A DNA stretch of 64,000 bases. Origin: Segatella copri. Its GTDB lineage: Bacteria > Bacteroidota > Bacteroidia > Bacteroidales > Bacteroidaceae. Position numbers and translations under genes: made by a program. Of the stretch, positions 29,982 to 41,552 are shown one piece after another (the stretch's first letter is position 1; each line of letters opens with the position of its first letter). The notes under the pieces are model-generated. The model saw nothing but the letters and a program-made list of their open reading frames with translations. It searched no databases and was not told the DNA's origin. The stretch spans positions 14,133 to 78,132 of the forward strand of contig NZ_JAHOEA010000012.1 in NCBI RefSeq assembly GCF_019127135.1, given 5' to 3'.

Positions 29982-31268
29982 ATGATCAAAAGATTATTAT
30001 CCTTTCTAGACGCATCGCCAGTGAATTTCCTGGCAGTAAAGAATATCTCCGAGGAATTGGAGAAGAACGGGTTCCGCCGTATGAACCCACAGGAGCCTTT
30101 GGGCAAGATTGAAGCGGGTGAAAAGTTCTTCGTTACCAAGAACGACTCTTCCATCTACGCCTTCCAAATCGGAAAGAAGCCTTTGGCAGATGCCGGTTTC
30201 CACATGATCTGCGCCCACTGCGACTCGCCTACCTTCCGCATCAAGCCAAATGCTGAGATGCTTTGCGAGGGCGGTATCGTAAAACTGAATACCGAGGTTT
30301 ATGGTGGTCCTATCATGTCAACCTGGTTCGACCGTCCGCTCACTTTGGCAGGTAGAGTTATCGTGAAGGGCGAGAATGCGATGAATCCCCAGACGCTCCT
30401 TCTTCATGTGAAGCGCCCATTGCTGCAGATCAGCAATCTCGCTATCCACTTCAACCGTCAGGTGAATGATGGCGTGAAGTTGAGCAAGCAGAAGGATGTG
30501 CTCCCTATCCTCGGCATCATCAATGATGAACTGGAAAAGGGCAATCTGCTGATGAACGTGATTACCAGCGAACTGAATATCCAGAAAGAGGATGTTCTTG
30601 ATTTCGATCTCTACCTAGCTGATGCCACTCCAGCCTGCACCTTCGGTGTACACGATGAGTTTATCTCTTCAGGCAGACTCGATGACCTGTCTATGTGCTG
30701 GGCTGGTGTAGAGGCGATGATTGCATCTGATGCCAATGATACCACCCAGGTTCTCGCCATCTTCGATAATGAAGAAACGGGGTCTCAGACCAAACAGGGA
30801 GCCGGAAGTCCATTCCTTTCATATATGCTCCAGCGCATCGCTCTGGCACAGAGCCATACAGAAGAGGCTTATTATCAGGCAGTAGAGCGTGCCTTCATGA
30901 TTTCAGCCGATAATGCGCATGCCTGGCATCCTAACTATAGCGAAAAATTCGACCCTACGAATCATCCTAAGTTGGGCGGTGGTCCGGTCATCAAGTTCAA
31001 TGCAGCCCAGAAGTATGCGAGCGATGCTGTATCAGCAGCCATCTTCGCCAACATCTGCAATGCTGCCAGTGTACCATGCCAGCGTTTCGTAAACCACAGC
31101 GATGTGGCAGGTGGCAGCACACTGGGCAATATCCTCGCCTCTTCCATCCCATTGAAGGGTGTGGATATGGGCAATGCCATCCTCGCTATGCACAGTTGCC
31201 GCGAAACCGGTAGCGTTATCGACCACGAATATTGCGTGAAGGCTTTCACCAAGTTCTATCAGTTGTAA
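29982..31268 (+). CDS. M18 family aminopeptidase (aspartyl aminopeptidase type)
   Basis: Cytoplasmic zinc peptidase of 428 residues that removes N-terminal (acidic) residues from peptides. Metal-site and catalytic segments seen: HMICAHCDSP near residue 75, IFDNEETGSQ near 265, and the C-terminal NHSDVAGGSTLG. No signal peptide. Length is normal for M18. It is monocistronic, divergent from the HTCS gene, and unrelated to the sugar loci by function. Substrate preference is inferred from family only. Confidence 0.92.
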   Translation: MIKRLLSFLDASPVNFLAVKNISEELEKNGFRRMNPQEPLGKIEAGEKFFVTKNDSSIYAFQIGKKPLADAGFHMICAHCDSPTFRIKPNAEMLCEGGIVKLNTEVYGGPIMSTWFDRPLTLAGRVIVKGENAMNPQTLLLHVKRPLLQISNLAIHFNRQVNDGVKLSKQKDVLPILGIINDELEKGNLLMNVITSELNIQKEDVLDFDLYLADATPACTFGVHDEFISSGRLDDLSMCWAGVEAMIASDANDTTQVLAIFDNEETGSQTKQGAGSPFLSYMLQRIALAQSHTEEAYYQAVERAFMISADNAHAWHPNYSEKFDPTNHPKLGGGPVIKFNAAQKYASDAVSAAIFANICNAASVPCQRFVNHSDVAGGSTLGNILASSIPLKGVDMGNAILAMHSCRETGSVIDHEYCVKAFTKFYQL

Positions 31269-31275
31269 TAAAAAA

Positions 31276-31314
31276 CAAAGAGGGTGTGTCTGTATTTATG
31301 ACACACCCTCTTTG
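31276..31314. terminator. 15-bp hairpin between convergent genes
   Basis: Arms 31276-31290 (CAAAGAGGGTGTGTC) and 31300-31314 pair perfectly, a bidirectional terminator for the aminopeptidase and the DUF6377 gene. Confidence 0.8.
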
Positions 31315-31324
31315 ATTTTATATA

Positions 31325-33043
<1,719 letters not shown>

Positions 33044-33070
33044 TTACTGCTGTATAGGACATTCAAGAGA

Positions 33071-33102
33071 CAAAGGTATAGCTTTTTGGGTACATTTCCA
33101 AA
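33071..33102 (-). promoter_or_regulatory. Promoter of the DUF6377 gene
   Basis: TTTGG (33102-33098), a 19-nt spacer and TACCTTTG (33078-33071) on the minus strand: a complete Bacteroidota promoter. Confidence 0.7.
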
Positions 33103-33165
33103 TTTTCAAGCATTTTTTTGATATTCTTTTTTATTTTTGTTGTTCTTACATCCTTGCACCTCTCA

Positions 33166-33204
33166 AAAAAAAGGCTGCCCCAAAAAGTTTGGAGCAGCCT
33201 TAAA
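33166..33204 (-). terminator. PUL2 terminator
   Basis: AAGGCTGC and GCAGCCTT pair, followed on the minus strand by a run of eight T. It closes the PUL2 transcript before the DUF6377 promoter. Confidence 0.85.
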
Positions 33205-33271
33205 CAAAGCTTTATACCTAAATTATCAAACTAAAACCTAAAATGCTTATGAATGATTATAAACCTACAAC

Positions 33272-34627
33272 TTATTTCTTTTCTACTTTGAGAACAGCCT
33301 TGTCTACACCGGCAGTCAAGTCAACTGTAAGAACGTATGTCTCGCCATCCTTCAGTTCTACTCCATCTTTCAGATAAACATTGCCGTTGTCGTGACCGTT
33401 ACCGTCACCGATGCCGAATACCTCGCTCTCAGTTGAGATGAGATGGCTGTTATCCTTACCCTTGAACTCAATACCCCAGTTTGCCTGACCGAAGAACTTG
33501 AAGTTTACGTCAGTAGCTCTGAGCTGCTTACCAACGGTGAGTGTAACCTGATATACCTTATCCTTGATTGGAGTGAGGCAGACGTCAGAGTCAACACCTG
33601 TCCACCAGCCATGATTTACAGCGTCCCAAGTTGGCTTGTTGACACCTTCATTACCGATGATCCAGAGTGCACCAGTACCATCGCCATTCAGTGACATAGG
33701 CTCACTTCCATTCATTGTCCAGATACGGAATGACTTATGGGTGAAGTCTGCCAAAATAGTATATCTGCCGGTAATAGCCTTGAAAGTATAGCTTCCATCA
33801 TCTTCTTTCTGGAACCAGTCGCTGTCATAATACCAGTCATCTGGTAGATTATTGCCGTTGATAGTAAGGTTACAGGTAGCACCTTGCTTGATATCACCCA
33901 CCCAAGTCTTGCCTGCATCAGAATCGGCAAAATCGAGGACAGTAACCGGCAATACATCGGTAGGACCAGCCGTATAGTTCTTGGCATCGAAAGTGACAAC
34001 TACATCGCTCATATTCCCAGAAGTGAAGTTGAAGTTGCCTGTTTCTCCCAAACTGATATCCTTACCTGTGCTGGAACCGAAGACAAACTTTCCATCCTTC
34101 GTTGCAAAATATCCCTTGAAGGTCTTCTTGCTGCTAGGAAGAACAGCCTGATAAACAAAGTCGCTTTTCTCTGTCATGTCATATTTAACACCATCAGCAC
34201 TCACAAACTGCAGATTGTTGAAGTGAGGGCGCTTGATATCAAACGACAAGGTCTCTGTATTCGATTTGGTTGATACATTCTGCAGAGTAAGTTGAATATC
34301 CACCTTTCCATCAGGAACATTCTGTGCATAAGGCACTTTCAGTTTGACTGTATATTCACCAGCCTCCTTGGTACGGATGGTAGTTTCATCTACACTCTGC
34401 CCACTAAACAGGAGGTTTGCTTTCAAGGTAGAGAGAGCCACGCCTCCCTCATCCTTGCAGTTTACTTTCACCTCCACTTCATCGCCCATCCATACAGCTG
34501 TAGCAGGAGCCGTACAGCTCATCACAGGATTACCGGCAGGAGTAGGCGCACTGTAATCATCATCGCCGCAAGATGCCATCAGTGGCAGGGCGAGCAACGC
34601 CATGATATAATATTTGATATGTTTCAT
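33272..34627 (-). CDS. Surface glycan-binding lipoprotein of PUL2
   Basis: Protein of 451 residues with a lipobox (MASC, Cys20) followed by GDDDYS, the surface export signal. Ig-like strands fill the N-terminal half (VWMGDEVEVKVNCKDEGG). The C-terminal half has aromatic-rich segments of a carbohydrate-binding module type (DDWYYDSDWFQKEDDGSYTF, FKFFGQANWGIEF). It looks like the SusE-position proteins that Pfam splits among several DUFs (DUF5125-like, by recall); I am not sure which. It is the last gene of PUL2, 42 bases after GH30. No catalytic site is seen. Confidence 0.72.
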   Translation of the reverse strand: MKHIKYYIMALLALPLMASCGDDDYSAPTPAGNPVMSCTAPATAVWMGDEVEVKVNCKDEGGVALSTLKANLLFSGQSVDETTIRTKEAGEYTVKLKVPYAQNVPDGKVDIQLTLQNVSTKSNTETLSFDIKRPHFNNLQFVSADGVKYDMTEKSDFVYQAVLPSSKKTFKGYFATKDGKFVFGSSTGKDISLGETGNFNFTSGNMSDVVVTFDAKNYTAGPTDVLPVTVLDFADSDAGKTWVGDIKQGATCNLTINGNNLPDDWYYDSDWFQKEDDGSYTFKAITGRYTILADFTHKSFRIWTMNGSEPMSLNGDGTGALWIIGNEGVNKPTWDAVNHGWWTGVDSDVCLTPIKDKVYQVTLTVGKQLRATDVNFKFFGQANWGIEFKGKDNSHLISTESEVFGIGDGNGHDNGNVYLKDGVELKDGETYVLTVDLTAGVDKAVLKVEKK

Positions 34628-34669
34628 AATGATCGTATCTTTAATGAATCATTTACTATAGTTTATGGA

Positions 34670-36217
34670 TTACTTATTCCACTTGCAAGAAATCACACCA
34701 TTAGCAGGAACATTGCAGGTAAAATTATGAGTTCCATCACTGAGGTTGATTGACTTAGCCTCATCTCCCTCGTTGATAATGACAGCAGCATAACTACCAT
34801 CAGGATTAACAAACTCAGCATGTGTAATCTTACTGTCATTAACGGTTCGGGATGTATTACCAATGCGAACCGCACCAGGAGCAACGACACTAGACATGTG
34901 GTTGATGATGTAATAATGAGAATTGTAGCTCAACTGGTTGTAACCATTCTGATTGATATCAATAGCACCATAGCAGGTCTGGCATCCACCATCCAGATTA
35001 GGTCCCATCTTATTGTCAAGCATCAGATTCCATACAAGCACAGCCTTGCAATTCTGGTTTACCGTAGCGAGCGCCACATTCTTCATATCCGCCATCAGTC
35101 GTTTACTCAAGTCACGTCCGTTATTCCAGGTTCCGATACTGGTTTCCGAGAATATCAGTTCCTTGTCAGGACGCTGGTTGTGGATATCAGTCAACTCGCT
35201 GTTGTTGCCGCCATAATCATGATAAGCAGCACCTACAACCAGTTCTGAGCCCTCAAAGTTATCACCGATAGCATTGTAGAGTTTCACAGGATAATCTTCC
35301 TGATCGGCAATATTGTCATAGTTGTAGTTGTGATCGAAGACATAAATCTTGGTCTGCAGATTATTCTTCTTAAACTGTGCGGCCAACTCCTTCACGAAAG
35401 GAGCCTCTTCCTGCCAAGGCATATAGAGTGAAGCACAGTTTGCTTTGTTCAATGGCTCATTCTGAGGACTAACAGCATAGATATTGATACCTTTCTCCTT
35501 CATCACATTAATAAACTTCACGAAGTACTTGGCATAAGCCTCGCGATAATCCGGATTGAGATGACCATCTGTCCATGAATCCTTAGGATTCTTGGTATTA
35601 AGGTCTGTCACCTTCATCCATTTTGGACAAGTCCAAGGAGCTGCGATAATCTTCAGATTTGGGTTGATGGCAAGAATCTCCTTCAATACCGGAATCACAT
35701 AATCGTTCTCATCGCTATAGAGCGCGAAGTTGCTGATAGGGTCAGATTCGCTGCCCTTCTTGTCGCAATAGGTATACTCAGTACTTGAAAAGTCGTTGCA
35801 TCCCAAAGAGATACGGGCATAACTTACGCCATAACCCTCTGTGGTAGAGTAAATACGCTTCAAGAGAGCCAGACGCGCCTCTGGGTTCATCTGCATCAGA
35901 TTATAGCAGGATGAATAAGTGATGGCATAACCGAATCCATCAATCGTCTGATACTTCTTATTTAAATCGAGTTCGATGGTGGTTGGTGCCATAGATACTC
36001 CATTATACAACTTTACCTCACCCTGTGCCAATGAATAGACTCCATCGGCTGTGGTAATGAAAGTTTTGGCTGTTCCTTGTGCCGGTACCGGATTTGGTGC
36101 CTCACTAGGAGTATCAAAGTCTACAGGATCTGAGAATGAGTTACTGCTGCTGCAAGCTGTCACAGAGAAAGCTGTTGCGCAGACCAGCATCATCAGTTTA
36201 CTGCTATAGTATTTCAT
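34670..36217 (-). CDS. GH30 beta-glucanase lipoprotein
   Basis: Protein of 515 residues with a lipobox (TAC, Cys22). GH30 barrel: DGFGYAITYSSCYNL near residue 95, WTCPKWMK near 190, acid/base Glu in SPQNEP, nucleophile Glu in IFSETSIG, and the side beta-sandwich at the C-terminus (about 430-515). The barrel resembles the glucosylceramidase/beta-1,6-glucanase branch (GH30_3 by recall). In Bacteroides the same branch cuts fungal beta-1,6-glucan, so that is the leading guess; other beta-glucans remain possible. Lies between SusD and the binding lipoprotein. Confidence 0.92.
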   Translation of the reverse strand: MKYYSSKLMMLVCATAFSVTACSSSNSFSDPVDFDTPSEAPNPVPAQGTAKTFITTADGVYSLAQGEVKLYNGVSMAPTTIELDLNKKYQTIDGFGYAITYSSCYNLMQMNPEARLALLKRIYSTTEGYGVSYARISLGCNDFSSTEYTYCDKKGSESDPISNFALYSDENDYVIPVLKEILAINPNLKIIAAPWTCPKWMKVTDLNTKNPKDSWTDGHLNPDYREAYAKYFVKFINVMKEKGINIYAVSPQNEPLNKANCASLYMPWQEEAPFVKELAAQFKKNNLQTKIYVFDHNYNYDNIADQEDYPVKLYNAIGDNFEGSELVVGAAYHDYGGNNSELTDIHNQRPDKELIFSETSIGTWNNGRDLSKRLMADMKNVALATVNQNCKAVLVWNLMLDNKMGPNLDGGCQTCYGAIDINQNGYNQLSYNSHYYIINHMSSVVAPGAVRIGNTSRTVNDSKITHAEFVNPDGSYAAVIINEGDEAKSINLSDGTHNFTCNVPANGVISCKWNK

Positions 36218-36275
36218 ATTCGTTTCTTCTATTATTTGTTAATAACGGTTTGAGTTGAAAGCTATCCAGGTTAGC

Positions 36276-37802
36276 TTAGTAACCTGGATTCTGCTCTAGA
36301 TTGGTATTCTGGTCAAGAGCGGTCTGTGGAATTGGCAACAGGTATGAATTGCTGTCAAACTGTCTTACCTGTCTGATGCGTCCGCTGTCACGGTTGTCTA
36401 TTCCGTTGAGATATTGCTCCACCTTGTTGTTGCGGCAGAGGTCGAACCAGCGTTCTCCCTCAAAGGCAAGTTCCAGACGGCGCTCATGGAGCACAGCCTC
36501 TATCATAGATTCCTTGCTGCCAGTCTTGTCGGATGTCAGTTCCTTCAGTTTGGCACGCTTGCGAATCTGGTTCACGAGTTTCGCACTCTCGGCAAGATTG
36601 CCCTTATAGGCTTCTGCCTCAGCCTTCATCAGGATAATATCAGCTAAGCGAACCCAGTAAATATTATTGTATGAAGAGCGTAACTTATACATGAACGGAT
36701 AGTTGGAAGCCGGATAATAGTTGCTCCAGGTACAGGCATAATATACGATAGCCTGATTCTTACGTACCTCATCACCCTCCTTGTCAAAGTCATTGATGAT
36801 GTCTCGTGAAGGAGTAATCCACTTTGCCCAGGTAAAGTAATAATCCCAGTTGTCTAACTGACGGCCGTACATCCAGGTTTCCCAGTTTCCGCTACCGGTT
36901 GTCCAATGCACCTCCAGAATACCTTCTTTGGTATTGCGTTTCATGCAGTCTTTCGCGGTCTCATCATAGCCCCAAAGAGTTTCATAACTATCTTCCAGCT
37001 CTACACCGGTTGTATTCATCACCTTGTCGGCATAAGCGATTACCTTGTCATAATCCTGCACTTCCTTTTCGGCATAAACCTTGGCAAGCATAGCCTGAGC
37101 TACGGTCTTGGTCATCTTGGTGCGGTCGGAATTGTCATTATCCGGTGCATACTGCTCAGCATCCGTCAAGTCGGCAATAATCTGCTCATAACATTCCTTC
37201 GGCGTCTTGCGAGGTGGATAATAGGTAGGATATACCTCATTGATATTCTCGGATGTAATGGTCTTGGCGATGGTCGTGATGACAGGGAAAGAACCCCACA
37301 GACGAGCCATTCGGAACATCATCAGGGCACGGAAAATTTCGCCCTGTGCCTTATAGGAATGATATTCTGCTTCTGATATCTGACCATTCTCCTTCAATTG
37401 CTCAACACCATTGATCAGCACATTTGCCTGGGCGATATCCTCCAGATAGCGGTTCCAGTCACGGCTCAATACCGAGTTGCTGGCATCGATAGAGTTGGTT
37501 TCATAAGGTACCACCTCGGCACCGGTAGTTCCGGCATAAGCATTGTCGCTATGTGAATCGCCTATCAGAAGATAGTCGAGATGGGTATGCTCCTGACGGT
37601 TGCGGAACAACTCATAGAGCGATTTGAGCTGTGCATCAGCAGCAGCCTTGTCCTTCAATACGGCTGTTGAGGTCTCTGTCTGACCGCCCTGTGTTATTTC
37701 TGATGGCTCTGATAATGGCTCGTAGTCGAGAGAGCAACTTGCCAAAGAGAACATTGCGATGCCACCGAGCGCCAATGTCTTGATTGTATGATATGTTTTC
37801 AT
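36276..37802 (-). CDS. SusD/RagB-family lipoprotein of PUL2
   Basis: Outer-membrane lipoprotein of 508 residues with a lipobox (LASC) near residue 23. RagB/SusD domain with TPR-like helices and the conserved segments LFRNRQEHTHLDYLLIGDSHSD, AQGEIFRALMMFRMARLWGSFPV, and a C-terminal VLHERRLELAFEGERWFDLCR followed by LLPIPQTALDQNTNLEQNPGY, the classical SusD ending. Follows SusC by only 12 bases. It captures glycan on the surface for the SusC channel. Confidence 0.95.
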   Translation of the reverse strand: MKTYHTIKTLALGGIAMFSLASCSLDYEPLSEPSEITQGGQTETSTAVLKDKAAADAQLKSLYELFRNRQEHTHLDYLLIGDSHSDNAYAGTTGAEVVPYETNSIDASNSVLSRDWNRYLEDIAQANVLINGVEQLKENGQISEAEYHSYKAQGEIFRALMMFRMARLWGSFPVITTIAKTITSENINEVYPTYYPPRKTPKECYEQIIADLTDAEQYAPDNDNSDRTKMTKTVAQAMLAKVYAEKEVQDYDKVIAYADKVMNTTGVELEDSYETLWGYDETAKDCMKRNTKEGILEVHWTTGSGNWETWMYGRQLDNWDYYFTWAKWITPSRDIINDFDKEGDEVRKNQAIVYYACTWSNYYPASNYPFMYKLRSSYNNIYWVRLADIILMKAEAEAYKGNLAESAKLVNQIRKRAKLKELTSDKTGSKESMIEAVLHERRLELAFEGERWFDLCRNNKVEQYLNGIDNRDSGRIRQVRQFDSNSYLLPIPQTALDQNTNLEQNPGY

Positions 37803-37814
37803 TGTTGTCGATGT

Positions 37815-40793
37815 TTAGAATTCTACTTTTACACCTAATACTACACTCTTATTGAGTGGATATGTACCCCAGTCGATGCCCTGTACACTACCACTGTTGC
37901 CATACTGGTTAACCTCCGGATCCATACCTGAATAGTCGGTCAGGGTAAGCAGGTTGGTTGCTGATACGTATGGCTGCAGACGGGTCAGGCCGAAGCGTGA
38001 AATCAGTTTGCGAGGCACATCGTAAGAGAGAGAAATATCCTTTACACGGAGATAACTGCCATCTTCTACGAAGTAGGTTGAGTTGCGGATATCCCACTTA
38101 GCCTTTGGCACATCGGTAATCTGACCAGGAACTCTCCAGCGGGCCAGCACCTTGGTGCTTTGGTTCTTACCATCATACATTCCTTCGGTTTCCATACGTG
38201 AAACGTTGTAGATATCGTTGCCATAGCTTCCCTGGATAAGAATACTGAGATTCAAGCCTTTATAAGAGAAGGTATTGGTCAAACCGAATGTGAAGTCTGG
38301 ATTCGGATCACCGATATAAGTACGGTCACTGGCAGATACCAGACCATCACCGGTCACGTCCTTATACTTCATATCACCTGTCTCGGGATCCACACCTTCT
38401 GCTACATATCCCCAGAAACTGCCCAATGGCATACCTGGCGTATTGCGAACCACCTGTTCGTTGACGAAATCGGTAGTCGTGGCTTCATAATATACCTGAG
38501 TCAGAGACAGGCTCTCCAACTTATTCTTGTTGAATGAGATGTTGAAATCTGTATTCCACTTCAAGGTGCCTGTCAGATTCTGTGAAGAGATGGCAAACTC
38601 CCAGCCTTTGTTGATCATCGAACCGCCATTATAGGTCAGGTTACTTGCAGCAGCACTACCTGCCGGCAAGGTGATGTTCATCAACATATCCTTGGTCTTC
38701 TTATAATAGTAATCAGCATAGAAGGTGAGGCGGTTGCCCAGTATGGTCAAGTCGAGACCGATGTTGGTCTGGGTTGTTGTTTCCCAAGTAAGCTCAGGGT
38801 TACTCAGGTTGCCCTGTGAGAAAGTAGGAGTAGAATTGGCATCATTTCCCTCGCCAAACCACTGCACACGATTGATATTGTATCTTGCCAGATAGCTGTA
38901 ATCGCCCAATCCGCTCTGGTTACCGGTCTGTCCCCAGCCTCCACGAATCTTCAAGTCGTCAATCCACTTGATATCTTTCATGAATTTCTCATTGCTTACG
39001 CGCCAGGCACCAGAGAATGATGGAAAGTAACCCCAACGGTGATGCGGTGCCAACTTGGAAGAACCATCGGCACGCATATTGGCGGTTACCATATAGGTAT
39101 CATTCCAGTTGTACTGCAAACGGGCGAAAGTAGAGAGAATAGCCCAATCAGAAGCTGACGAACCGGTTCCTGTCCAGGAAATCTTATTGGCTGCATTCAA
39201 GGTTGGGAACAGATCGTTGGCATAGTTGCTACCATTGATATAGTTCTGGCTCCACTTGCTCTGTGTCCAGGAACTACCAGCCATCGCATCCAGACTGTGC
39301 TTTCCGAATGCCTTCTTATAGTTTAATACATTGTCCCATACGATAATGCTGCTGATGTTTCTACCATCATATCCTGTACCGAATTCCTGACGGCCGATGG
39401 TAGTAGATATCGGGTCAAGGAAGTTGGTGGTTGTTCCTTGTGTACGGTCGAACGAGAGAGATGTGTTATAAGTCAGTTCAGGTATAAAGGTGACAGTAGC
39501 CTTTCCTGTTGCCAGCAATCGGTTGTAAGCAGACTTATTATTCTGTGTACGAGCAATATTCTCTGCTGGCGAGGTAATGTTCACGCCATAGAAGTTGTTG
39601 TAGAACTGGCTAGGATTCTCCGGGTTCCATACCGGTGCATAGGTTGGCGTATTGACGATAGCGGTTACTACGCCGCCTCGGTTAGAACCGGCACCCGAGA
39701 TGATACCTGTACCCTTGTTGGTATAATCAGAATAAGTTACACTGGCATTGAGTCGCAACCACTTACGTATATCGTTCTCTACAGATGCTCGGAAGTTGTA
39801 ACGCTGATAGCTTGACTTCTTGATAACACCATTTTCGCCTGTATAGCCACCCGAGATAAAGTATCTCAGTTTATCGGTACCATTGGTGATAGAGAGCTGG
39901 TAGTCCTGTACATTACCCGTACGGAACACCTCGTCTTTCCAGTCGGTCTGGTCTTTCAAGCCTTCCGGCAGTTTCACCAGTCCTATCTCATCCATCAGTT
40001 CCTTATACTGAGCCGCATTGAGAGATTCCTGGTTGTCACGTACAGTATTAAATGCATAATGTGCATTCAGAGATACCTTGGCAACGCCAGCCTTACCCTG
40101 CTTTGTACCTATAATAATGACACCATTGGCTGCACGGGATCCATAGATTGCAGCAGAAGAGGCATCCTTCAATACCTGGATATTATCAATATCATCAGCT
40201 GCCAGGAAGTCGATATTAGTCATTGGCACACCATCTACTACATAAAGTGGATCATTACTACCATTTAAAGAGGTGGTACCACGCACACGTATGGTTGGTG
40301 AAGCACCTGGCTGACCGTTGGCTTGCGAAATCTGCAAACCGGCTGCCTTTCCCTGCATACCTGCTGCGGCAGATACGATAGGACGGGTATCAAGATCTTT
40401 GGCTGACACACTGGATACGGCAGTAGTTACATCCTTACGCTTGACAGAGCCATAACCGATAGCCACCACTTCGTTGAGCATATTAGACTCCTCTTCGAGC
40501 ATAATCTGTACGCCGTTAGAAGCTTTCACTTCCTTATTCTTATAACCTATATAAGAAATTTTGAGTCTGGCACCTGGCTGTACTTCGATGGTGAAGTGAC
40601 CATCCAGGTCTGTAGCAACACCATTTTTGGTACCATTCTCCAGAACCGAAGCTCCGATAACGGGTTCATTGGTATTGTCGATTACAGTACCCGTAATCTT
40701 CACCTTCTGTCCCCAAGCTGTCGCCGAGACCATTAGGACGAGTGCTGAGGCTGCTAGTCCTCGCAACATCGCATTACTTTTTGATTTTCTCAT
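37815..40793 (-). CDS. SusC-family TonB-dependent transporter of PUL2
   Basis: Outer-membrane oligosaccharide importer of 992 residues. Signal peptide; carboxypeptidase-regulatory-like domain (VKITGTVIDNTNEPVIGASV); link LNEVVAIGYGSVKRKD; plug (LYVVDGVPMTN, IQVLKDASSAAIYGSRAANG); barrel ending VVLGVKVEF. The TonB-box-like IGYGSVK region is intact. The start at MRKSKSNAM (40793) is preferred to one five codons upstream. First gene of PUL2. Confidence 0.95.
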   Translation of the reverse strand: MRKSKSNAMLRGLAASALVLMVSATAWGQKVKITGTVIDNTNEPVIGASVLENGTKNGVATDLDGHFTIEVQPGARLKISYIGYKNKEVKASNGVQIMLEEESNMLNEVVAIGYGSVKRKDVTTAVSSVSAKDLDTRPIVSAAAGMQGKAAGLQISQANGQPGASPTIRVRGTTSLNGSNDPLYVVDGVPMTNIDFLAADDIDNIQVLKDASSAAIYGSRAANGVIIIGTKQGKAGVAKVSLNAHYAFNTVRDNQESLNAAQYKELMDEIGLVKLPEGLKDQTDWKDEVFRTGNVQDYQLSITNGTDKLRYFISGGYTGENGVIKKSSYQRYNFRASVENDIRKWLRLNASVTYSDYTNKGTGIISGAGSNRGGVVTAIVNTPTYAPVWNPENPSQFYNNFYGVNITSPAENIARTQNNKSAYNRLLATGKATVTFIPELTYNTSLSFDRTQGTTTNFLDPISTTIGRQEFGTGYDGRNISSIIVWDNVLNYKKAFGKHSLDAMAGSSWTQSKWSQNYINGSNYANDLFPTLNAANKISWTGTGSSASDWAILSTFARLQYNWNDTYMVTANMRADGSSKLAPHHRWGYFPSFSGAWRVSNEKFMKDIKWIDDLKIRGGWGQTGNQSGLGDYSYLARYNINRVQWFGEGNDANSTPTFSQGNLSNPELTWETTTQTNIGLDLTILGNRLTFYADYYYKKTKDMLMNITLPAGSAAASNLTYNGGSMINKGWEFAISSQNLTGTLKWNTDFNISFNKNKLESLSLTQVYYEATTTDFVNEQVVRNTPGMPLGSFWGYVAEGVDPETGDMKYKDVTGDGLVSASDRTYIGDPNPDFTFGLTNTFSYKGLNLSILIQGSYGNDIYNVSRMETEGMYDGKNQSTKVLARWRVPGQITDVPKAKWDIRNSTYFVEDGSYLRVKDISLSYDVPRKLISRFGLTRLQPYVSATNLLTLTDYSGMDPEVNQYGNSGSVQGIDWGTYPLNKSVVLGVKVEF

Positions 40794-40866
40794 AATAGTT
40801 ATTCTCATTTATGTTTAAAATTGTTTTCTGATAGTCGGGAACCCATCCATGATTGGTTTCCGATTG

Positions 40867-40874
40867 CAAAAGTA
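40867..40874 (-). promoter_or_regulatory. PUL2 promoter -7 box
   Basis: TACTTTTG on the minus strand, 74 bases before the SusC ATG. There is no clear -33 box, as expected for an activator-dependent promoter. Confidence 0.5.
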
Positions 40875-41060
40875 TATAAAATGTCTGATATTTGTTGGTT
40901 GATTAAATAATTAAGTGGTGAAAATGACCACCTATTTTCACCACTACATCTGATTATCAGGACTTTACATTTTTCATAGTTCTAAATATAAGTGGTAGAT
41001 TTATAATGGTAAAAGGTACAATTATAGAAGAAAAAAATGGTTTTATTTAAATGTATCTTC

Positions 41061-41290
41061 GCTTGAGGCATCCGCGCTTGAGGTATCCTCGCTTGAGGCG
41101 GATTGCAAATCCGCAGGAACGCCTAGCGGAATTGCGTATCTCCCTAACGCCTAGCGGAATTGCGATTCTTATTACGCCTAACGGATGCGCTGCGAAACGG
41201 GAACAGCTGACTAGTGAAACTAGAACAGCAGACTAGCGAAACTTGAACAGCAGACTAGCGATAGGCAGAACAGTGGGCTGTCTGAGCCAA
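41061..41290. repeat. Three tandem repeat families in series (periods 15, 28, 22)
   Basis: From 41061 the unit GCTTGAGGCATCCGC recurs three times at 15-bp spacing. From 41118 AACGCCTAGCGGAATTGCG recurs at 28-bp spacing (41118, 41146, and a weaker copy near 41173). From 41201 GAACAGCWGACTAG recurs at 22-bp spacing (41201, 41223, 41245, partial 41268). A palindrome GCGGATTGCAAATCCGC links the first two families at 41098-41114. No gene fits this stretch. Confidence 0.75.
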
Positions 41291-41387
41291 ACAGCGAATG
41301 AAAACCGGTTTGACAGGTTTTTAAATAACCGAAATATCACACCGGTTACGGCTGATATCAGAAAAGAAGAAGAAAAATTGATTTTAC

Positions 41388-41545
41388 TCTTCACTCTTCA
41401 CCTAATCGCTGGGAATGCCTTTATATAAAGGGGATTCGAGAGGTGAAGAGTGGGTGAAGAGAGGTGAAGAGTTACAAAAAACTCTTCACCCTCCGCAACA
41501 CCTTTATACAAAGGGGATTCGAGCTATCGGGTGAAGAGTGAAGAG
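41388..41545. repeat. Two adjacent palindromic units with CTCTTCA arms
   Basis: Each unit begins with CTCTTCACC-type arms and ends with GGTGAAGAG-type arms, with CCTTTATAYAAAGGGGATTC in the middle (about 41418-41436 and 41500-41520). The left unit spans about 41388-41472, the right 41481-41545. The right end holds two GTGAAGA heptamers (41531-41544), 8 bases past the stop of the SusD-like gene. Together they may terminate its transcript. Confidence 0.7.
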
Positions 41546-41552
41546 TTTTTGG

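Noticed and set aside
41061..41290. The 15/28/22-bp repeats as a CRISPR array
   Set aside because: Units are too short and differ in length, and there are no unique spacers of constant size between identical repeats. No cas genes are seen.
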